From Vulcanimicrobiota bacterium (GTDB lineage: Bacteria > Vulcanimicrobiota > Vulcanimicrobiia > Vulcanimicrobiales > Vulcanimicrobiaceae), in NCBI GenBank assembly GCA_003167055.1, contig PMUE01000191.1, positions 1 through 10,366 of the forward strand: a stretch of 10,366 nucleotides of DNA. The letters are read 5' to 3'. The notes under the pieces are model-generated. The model was not told the origin of the DNA. It worked only from the letters and a program-made list of their open reading frames with translations, and did no database searches. Of the stretch, positions 5,794 through 10,366 are shown one piece after another. The position numbers and the translations under genes were made by a program. Within the stretch, counting starts at the first letter, position 1; every line of letters starts with the position of its first letter.

Positions 5794-7608
5794 CTAGGGC
5801 GACTTCCACGATGTGCCATCGCTAAAAACGACACTCGCGACCTCTGCCGACACGACGGACGGCACTCCTTTGTAGAGATAGACCGGCGGTTCGAGCCCCG
5901 GTCCTTCCTGAGACATTTGAGCATAGGCCAGTACGTCCGGCTCCATCGTCGCGTAAAAGCCGTCGCAGTTATACTTTCGTATGGCGTGCCCCGGAATACT
6001 GGCGCGCACGTCGAGCTGATCATCGCCGATGTCTGCTCCATGCGCTCCAAGGTGCCGATACACAATATGCGTATCCGTTATCGTCTTCGCGGTTTCGTTC
6101 TCGATCGTCGCGCACGCCAGCGGAATCGGATACTGTCGTTCGGCCCGCAGGTCGATAACCATCGGCGCAGAGTCCCCGTAGGTGGTAACTGACGATAACG
6201 TCACAGGCGAACCGGGGATGCTGACCGCCGACCCAGCAACGGGCGGAACCAGGCTCCACGACGCACCATTTTGATAGATGACACTGAGAACGAAGACCTG
6301 CGCCAGCGCGTCGGATGCATAGTTCAAGCCGCCATGATAGGTGGGACCGCACACGCTGAGCCTTCCCCCCGGCGCGAGCGGTTGGTTGGCAGAGATCAAC
6401 GTTGACGCGGGCGTGAGTGGGTCATCAAAAAGACGCGTTTCGTCAACGATCGCTCCGCCGTATGGCCGCGTCCAGGCGAAGTCTAACAGTAGTTGCATCA
6501 TCGGGGAATTGCCGACATTGGTAATCACGGCGCACTCGGCGCCCCAAATGCGGGTCTCAACATCCTTGTCTTCACGAAAGGCGACGCTGTTGATGCGAAT
6601 TCCCGAGGACGGCAACGGCAACAACATCGTACCGTCGCTCTGAGTCTGCGGTGAGGAACTCGCCGGCGCCGTCGGATCCAATGACGACTGCCACGAGGTG
6701 CCGTCGGCAAACGTCACGCCCGTAATCTCTGCCGAGACGACGGACGGGACGCCGTTGTAAACAAACTCCGGCGGTTGAACGGAGCTGTCGTTCGCGGCGC
6801 GCTCAGCATAGAAGAGCAGCCCCGGCTGTACAGTAGCAGCAAAACCGCGGCAGTTATTGGCATTCTGCCCGTGAGCGAGAAGAGTCGAATGCACGTCAAG
6901 CACATCGTCGCCGACGTCTGCCCCGCCGAGAGCTAAGTGGCGGTAGGTAATGCGCACGTCGGTTATTGTTTTCGCGCTCAGACTCGTGATTGTTGAACAA
7001 GCCAGCGGCAGAAGCTCCGCAGGGACGTGCCAAGCCTTCAGCATCGTCGGCGTGGCAAAATCGCAGGTGTTTACCGCAGACAGCGTTGCCGGGGAACCCC
7101 GATCTTCGGTTGTCAGCCCGGCAACTCGCGGAACCAAACTCCACGTCGTCCCGTTTGCATACACGACATTCGTAGCGAATACGTGCGCTTGTGCGTTGAG
7201 CGAGCCCGTCGCATTGCCGTGACTGGTCGGCCGACACACATCGACCGACTGCACGGTGCCATTTAACGAGCCCATCGTGGCTCCCGGCGCAAGTGGTCCG
7301 TTCAGGACTTCGATCTCGTCGTATTCATTCGCGCCGTTTGGTTCCGTCCATGCGAAGTCAAACGTAACCTGGCTCACCGGAAGGTCACCAACGTTGGTGA
7401 TCGCTACGCACGCGCTCCCCCACACCGGCGAACCACGACCACTCTGATGGAGGTCGAACCGATCGATCCGAATTTTAGAAGACGGTGCCTGCAGAAGCAG
7501 CGAGCCGTCGTTCTGCGTCTGCGCCAGTGCGCCGAATGGACCGGCAGACGCCAGCGCTATAACCAGCAACGCGGCCGCGAACCGTACACGCCTCTTCATC
7601 GCCCCCAT
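5794..7608 (-). CDS. Secreted protein of unknown function with four related modules
   Basis: I do not recognise a named family. From the ATG at 7608 the product is 604 aa. A Sec signal peptide (MKRRVRFAAALLVIALASAG core) ends at a likely ALA|QTQ cleavage site after residue 29. The mature part is a tandem duplication: T-Q-N-D-G-S-L-L-L (from residue 31) recurs as T-Q-S-D-G-T-M-L-L (from 322). Each half splits again, giving four modules of about 147 residues. Each module has an early segment (ACVAITN, ACSTITS, ECAVITN, ACATIEN) and ends in V-x-[YF]-x-[DN]-G-x-[ST]-W at about residues 149-156, 298-306, 443-451 and 593-601. The beta-rich, Thr/Ser/Gly-rich composition suggests extracellular beta-sandwiches. 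The open frame extends upstream to 7725, but that part is antisense to the peptidase remnant and is rejected; ATG 7599 is an alternative start. Its stop codon abuts the stop of the peptidase gene. Confidence 0.8.
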   Translation of the reverse strand: MGAMKRRVRFAAALLVIALASAGPFGALAQTQNDGSLLLQAPSSKIRIDRFDLHQSGRGSPVWGSACVAITNVGDLPVSQVTFDFAWTEPNGANEYDEIEVLNGPLAPGATMGSLNGTVQSVDVCRPTSHGNATGSLNAQAHVFATNVVYANGTTWSLVPRVAGLTTEDRGSPATLSAVNTCDFATPTMLKAWHVPAELLPLACSTITSLSAKTITDVRITYRHLALGGADVGDDVLDVHSTLLAHGQNANNCRGFAATVQPGLLFYAERAANDSSVQPPEFVYNGVPSVVSAEITGVTFADGTSWQSSLDPTAPASSSPQTQSDGTMLLPLPSSGIRINSVAFREDKDVETRIWGAECAVITNVGNSPMMQLLLDFAWTRPYGGAIVDETRLFDDPLTPASTLISANQPLAPGGRLSVCGPTYHGGLNYASDALAQVFVLSVIYQNGASWSLVPPVAGSAVSIPGSPVTLSSVTTYGDSAPMVIDLRAERQYPIPLACATIENETAKTITDTHIVYRHLGAHGADIGDDQLDVRASIPGHAIRKYNCDGFYATMEPDVLAYAQMSQEGPGLEPPVYLYKGVPSVVSAEVASVVFSDGTSWKSP

Positions 7609-7664
7609 CTTTACGCGGCGACCTGACAGCCACCTGATCGCTTGCGTGGAAGAACCAATTCCAC

Positions 7665-7817
7665 ATAATTGCCGAGGCGCTCCGCGCATTTGTGGAGGCG
7701 AATGACCCCGCATCGCACTGGCCACGCGCGACGAAAGCGCGATTGCGAGCGGTTGACCCCGAAATGTTCGATTACGTTCAGCACGTGTTCACGACCGAAT
7801 TTCGAACGGCCGCATGA
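7665..7817 (+). pseudogene. C-terminal remnant of a second ATLF-like metallopeptidase copy
   Basis: From about 7669 the plus strand encodes AEALRAFVEANDPASHWPRA and continues through KARLRAVDPEMFDYVQHVF to FRTAA and a TGA at 7815-7817. This aligns without gaps over about 48 residues to the end of the gene at 5197-5793 (AEGLRAFVEANDPASHWPRA ... ARLEAIDP ... FRAAA). The HEFGH region and everything before it are missing, and there is no start codon with an SD, so it is a truncated duplicate. The longer plus-strand frame through 7669-8499 is unrelated. Confidence 0.85.
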
Positions 7818-7827
7818 CTCGAACAGA

Positions 7828-7985
7828 TCAAAAGTGCTGCTGGGGCGAAGCATTTTGGAACCAAGGCGCAGCCTCTTTCGTGTCGAGTGGCGAGCAGGTT
7901 GGTATACTCGTGGGTCCGGCGTCGGGAGCTTGCCACAACGTTCCGTCTGCGTAGGTAGCGCTGATAGCCGCGCAGCTGTCCGCAA
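7828..7985 (-). pseudogene. Remnant resembling the last module of the secreted modular protein
   Basis: The minus frame ending in TGA at 7828-7830 contains SCAAISATYADGTLWQAP (TGG at 7933-7935). This resembles the module ends of the 5794-7608 protein (SAEITGVTFADGTSW, SAEVASVVFSDGTSW). Upstream of about 7985 the similarity stops and the DNA instead matches a HAF repeat on the other strand. After the motif the frame runs about 33 more residues that do not match the intact gene. Only a short piece is recognisable, so the assignment is tentative. Confidence 0.45.
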
Positions 7986-7997
7986 GCTCCAACGACT

Positions 7998-8114
7998 CTG
8001 CCGCATCCGCCCGGGTGGCGTTTCGAATCCGCCTATGCCATCGACAACGACGGGTCGATCGCCGGTATCGGTACACTCAACGGCGTTCCGACGATCTTCA
8101 TTTGGCGAGAGTGA
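7998..8114 (+). pseudogene. C-terminal remnant of a HAF-repeat (extracellular repeat) protein
   Basis: The plus frame has LPHPPGWRFESAYAIDNDGS followed by IAGIGTLNGVPTIFIWRE and a TGA at 8112-8114. HAF repeats are short beta-propeller-like units with the pattern A-x-x-I-N-x-x-G-x-I-V-G, then G, then H-A-F-L-W. Here AYAIDNDGSIAG, GTLNG and TIFIW fit that pattern. A TAG at 7965-7967 closes the frame upstream and no start is present, so this is a fragment of one repeat. It ends 4 bp before the convergent stop of the MFS gene. Confidence 0.6.
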
Positions 8115-8118
8115 CACA

Positions 8119-9381
8119 TCAGGCCAGCGTCGTGCCCTTCGTTTCCGGCGCCCAGCGCAATGCAACCGCAAGACCCGCCAGCGAAAGCACGAGTCCACCG
8201 CCAATGATCCAGGCGATGCCGTAGCGCGCGAGCAGCAACGGCAGCGCGAACGTGCCGATAAAGGCGCCGATGCGGCTAACGCCGGCAGCGATGCCCGTCG
8301 CGGTTGCGCGAATCGAGGTCGGAAAGAGTTCGGTCGGATAGGTCAACTCCAGTCCGGCAGCGGCACCGATGCCGATCGCGTAGGCGATAAACGCAACCAC
8401 GACGATCGCCGGCTTCCCCGAGAGCAGCAGCGCGAATGCCACGCATGCGATCGCAAAACCGGCGATACAGAGCGGGCGCCGTCCCCAACGCTCGACTAAT
8501 GGCAACGATACGATCGAGCCGACGAGGAACGCCACCGTAATCGCAACGCTCCCCGCGGGCGACGATTGATCGCCGAGCCCGAGTGCGGCGAGCACGGTGG
8601 GCGCGAAGGTATAGATCGCGAAGAGCGGCACGACTTGCAGCAGCCACATCGCCGAAACGAAGGTCAATCGCCCGAGGTATTCCGGGCGAAAGAGCCTGGC
8701 GAGCGACGCGCGCCCGACCTCGCCCGCGCGGTTCGCAGCGAGCCATAGTGGTGTCTCCGGCGCGCTCGCGCGCAACAACAGCCCGATTGCCGCCACCAGC
8801 GCCGGGCTTGCAAGGATCCATTTCCAACTTTGCGATCCGGTTCCAATCAACGCGTAACCGGCCACGTAGGCGACCGCCGCACCAAGAAACCAGGCAACCT
8901 GCATCGTGTTCACCGCCGCGCCGCGTAGGCGCGCGGGCGACGATTCAGCGATTAGCGCACCCGCGATCGGATAGTCGGCGCCGATCGCTACACCTAGCAC
9001 AAAACGCAGCGCGATCAGCTGCCAGACGTCGTTTACCAAGATCTGCGCGAGCGAGGCGACCACGAACACCGCGAGATCGACGATCATCAGGGTGCGTCGC
9101 CCGTACCGATCGGTGAAGCGACCGAAGACCGGCGCGCCGACGAGAATGCCGAGCAGCGTCGCCGCGCCAAGCAATCCGGTCATGGCCGGACTCAACGAAA
9201 AGTGCGGCTGCAAGGTCACGAGCGCGAGGCCGACGCTGCTCAAGATATATCCGTCGCAGAACAGCCCGACGTTGGCGTAGAGCAGCAGCCTTAGGTTGAT
9301 GACGCTTTTTGCCTCGCGATCTCGTAGTCGACGTGCGCGCGCAAGGTGTCGAGCGTCATCGCGCCGCTGCCGATCACCCAC
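8119..9381 (-). CDS. MFS transporter, sugar porter / metabolite:H+ symporter type
   Basis: Integral membrane transporter with about 12 predicted helices; 420 aa from ATG 9381, with core sequence from about residue 28. Major facilitator motifs seen are CDGY in helix 1 (42-45), GRFTDRYGRR in the helix 2-3 loop (87-96), RFVLGVAIGADYPI in helix 4 (126-139), PETPLWL after helix 6 (208-214), VERWGRRP in the helix 8-9 loop (296-303), YPTELFPTSIRATATG (348-363) and PETKGTTL at the C-terminus (412-419). These mark the sugar porter or aromatic acid/organic metabolite symporter branches; the substrate cannot be told. The start is unclear: ATG 9381 overlaps the DUF885 gene by 91 nt and gives a charged 27-residue extension, and no ATG, GTG or TTG lies between it and helix 1. 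A GAGG (9312-9315) precedes Val27-Ile28, where only GTC and ATC codons occur. Probably cotranscribed with DUF885. Confidence 0.88.
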   Translation of the reverse strand: MGDRQRRDDARHLARARRLRDREAKSVINLRLLLYANVGLFCDGYILSSVGLALVTLQPHFSLSPAMTGLLGAATLLGILVGAPVFGRFTDRYGRRTLMIVDLAVFVVASLAQILVNDVWQLIALRFVLGVAIGADYPIAGALIAESSPARLRGAAVNTMQVAWFLGAAVAYVAGYALIGTGSQSWKWILASPALVAAIGLLLRASAPETPLWLAANRAGEVGRASLARLFRPEYLGRLTFVSAMWLLQVVPLFAIYTFAPTVLAALGLGDQSSPAGSVAITVAFLVGSIVSLPLVERWGRRPLCIAGFAIACVAFALLLSGKPAIVVVAFIAYAIGIGAAAGLELTYPTELFPTSIRATATGIAAGVSRIGAFIGTFALPLLLARYGIAWIIGGGLVLSLAGLAVALRWAPETKGTTLA

Positions 9382-10366
9382 TTGTGGAATCGGCGGATGT
9401 CGAACGCGCTTCCCAATTCCGCCTTCGCGTGCGCGCGAAGCGCGAGCATCGTCAATTCCCCCGTCTTATACGCCAGCGCTTGTCCGGGGATATCGGTGGA
9501 ATAGCGCAGCGATTCGGTCTCGATCTGCTTTTCGTTGAGCGTCAAATTCGCGCGCATGTACTGCATCGCGCGCTCGCGGCTCCAGCCCAGGGCGTTCATG
9601 CCGGTGTCAACGACGAGCCGCGTCGAAACCATCAGGTCCTGCATCATGCGGCCGAGTTTGTCGTACGGTGTGCGATAGACGCCCATATTCCAGCACAGCT
9701 GCGATGCATACTCGCCCCAGCCTTCGACGTAGCCGGTTTCGGTGAAATCGTAGTGACGCACGTCGGGAAGTGTGGTGTTTTCTTGCTGCAGCGCGATTTG
9801 GAAGTGATGTCCCGGCAACAACTCGTGGCAGATCAGCGCACCGGCGCCGAGCATCGACGTGCGCTCCGGATGCCAAGCGTTGTAGAGGTAGCGACCCTCG
9901 TGCCGGGCCGCGGTGGGTGGATCGTAGTAGCCGAAGGTTTGCGCGCCGGCAAGCGCCTTGGGCAGCGGTTCGACGCCGTACGGTGTTTTCGGCATCTGCG
10001 AGAAGAACGCCGGCGCGGCGGCAGCGGCGCGACGCACGTACACTTCGAGTCGATCTCCGAACGCTTGCGTGGTCGCGGGGAAGAATTGCCTGTCGGTCGC
10101 GAGGAAATGTTTGAACGCGGCGAGGTTCCCTTTGAAGCCAAGTTGTCGCCGTATCACGTCGATTTGCGCGTTGAGGCGTCCGACTTCGCGCAAGCCGGTC
10201 GCGTGCAAGGCTTCGGGCGTCGTCGTCAGCGTTGTGCTTTGGAAGATGAGATACTGATAGTAGTCGCGGCCGCCGGGATATTGCGCGAGCCCAACGCCGG
10301 CCGGCGCGCCGGCCCGATACGGGCCTTTCAAATATGCAATGACGCCATCGAATGCCGGGACGCTCT
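9291..10366 (-). CDS. DUF885 family protein, putative zinc peptidase (5' end beyond window)
   Basis: The C-terminal part of a DUF885 protein: about 358 codons are visible and the frame stays open to the right edge, so the TTG at 10331 is not the start. Family signatures seen are a putative metal site HELLPGHHFQ (codons at about 9827-9798), YVEGWGEYASQL (about 9731-9696) with a likely third ligand Glu, and TDIPGQALAYKTGELTMLAL (about 9494-9435). DUF885 members are usually 550-600 aa, often exported, and are considered HExxxGHH-type metallohydrolases, but few have a proven reaction. The signal peptide, if any, lies outside the window. The stop TAA at 9291-9293 lies inside the MFS frame, so the two genes are probably one transcript, with hydrolysis and uptake linked. 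Confidence 0.9.
   Translation of the reverse strand, partial: SVPAFDGVIAYLKGPYRAGAPAGVGLAQYPGGRDYYQYLIFQSTTLTTTPEALHATGLREVGRLNAQIDVIRRQLGFKGNLAAFKHFLATDRQFFPATTQAFGDRLEVYVRRAAAAAPAFFSQMPKTPYGVEPLPKALAGAQTFGYYDPPTAARHEGRYLYNAWHPERTSMLGAGALICHELLPGHHFQIALQQENTTLPDVRHYDFTETGYVEGWGEYASQLCWNMGVYRTPYDKLGRMMQDLMVSTRLVVDTGMNALGWSRERAMQYMRANLTLNEKQIETESLRYSTDIPGQALAYKTGELTMLALRAHAKAELGSAFDIRRFHKWVIGSGAMTLDTLRAHVDYEIARQKASST

Larger units (their letters stand above)
7609..8118. other. Intergenic degraded region with gene remnants
   Basis: About 510 bp without an intact gene. It holds the upstream region of the modular protein (7609-7664, no clear promoter seen), the peptidase remnant, the modular-protein remnant and the HAF-repeat remnant. 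No transposase, terminal inverted repeats or RNA gene is visible. Confidence 0.7.

Noticed and set aside
7609..7725. N-terminal extension of the modular protein to an ATG at 7725
   Set aside because: The extension lies antisense to the peptidase remnant and would bury the signal peptide; ATG 7608 or 7599 puts the signal peptide at the N-terminus.
7669..8499. A 276-residue plus-strand open frame
   Set aside because: It is out of frame with the peptidase remnant and the HAF remnant and antisense to the MFS gene; the composition is Arg/Ser-rich without motifs.
10329..10331. TTG at 10331 as start of the DUF885 gene
   Set aside because: The frame stays open upstream to the window edge with family-like sequence, and DUF885 proteins are much longer, so the gene is cut by the window.
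1..10366. Genetic code change with TGA as a sense codon throughout
   Set aside because: The MFS gene and both plus-strand remnants end at TGA in the expected place, and no other gene has an internal in-frame TGA.
1..10366. CRISPR arrays, tRNA/rRNA genes, insertion sequences
   Set aside because: No regularly spaced repeats, no cloverleaf-like or rRNA-like sequence and no transposase motifs were seen by eye.

Overview
The window is a GC-rich bacterial chromosome segment with mostly short intergenic gaps. Both strands are used and most genes lie on the minus strand. The gene mix suggests an environmental aerobic or microaerobic heterotroph: a lipoprotein PQQ dehydrogenase with cytochrome c, a formaldehyde-dehydrogenase-like zinc enzyme, a DmdC-type acyl-CoA dehydrogenase, PadR, DUF885 and a HAF-repeat remnant. 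Candidatus Eremiobacterota/Vulcanimicrobiota or Acidobacteria-like lineages would fit, but this is a low-confidence guess. No RNA genes, CRISPR arrays or insertion sequences were recognised.

Layout. (1) 1-1350, minus: a padR regulator and an acyl-CoA dehydrogenase that runs off the left edge, 25 bp apart. They follow an AT-rich promoter/operator with an 8-bp inverted repeat. (2) 1349-5142, minus: a tight three-gene operon of a thioredoxin-like protein, a zinc-dependent formaldehyde/alcohol dehydrogenase and a PQQ dehydrogenase with a C-terminal cytochrome c (gaps of 17 and 12 bp). The thioredoxin gene is broken by one in-frame TGA at exactly the first position of the CxxC redox motif (U-G-G-C). 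A hairpin fitting the bacterial SECIS consensus follows the TGA, so this is very probably a selenoprotein. (3) 5197-5793, plus: a small metallopeptidase with the catalytic layout of anthrax lethal factor. (4) 5794-7608, minus: a secreted protein made of four related modules, tail-to-tail with the peptidase. (5) 7609-8118: a gene graveyard with a second, truncated copy of the peptidase C-terminus, a convergent remnant resembling the end of the modular protein, and a HAF-repeat remnant. This suggests a decayed tandem duplication of the peptidase/modular-protein pair. (6) 8119-10366, minus: an MFS transporter overlapping or abutting the end of a DUF885 zinc-peptidase-like gene that runs off the right edge.

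How the genes may work together. The central operon looks like an oxidation module for a small alcohol or aldehyde: an exported quinohemoprotein, a cytoplasmic NAD-dependent zinc dehydrogenase and a Sec-dependent thiol redox protein. The DUF885 gene and the MFS transporter look like a peptide or metabolite use pair. The peptidase/modular-protein locus looks like fast-evolving accessory DNA.
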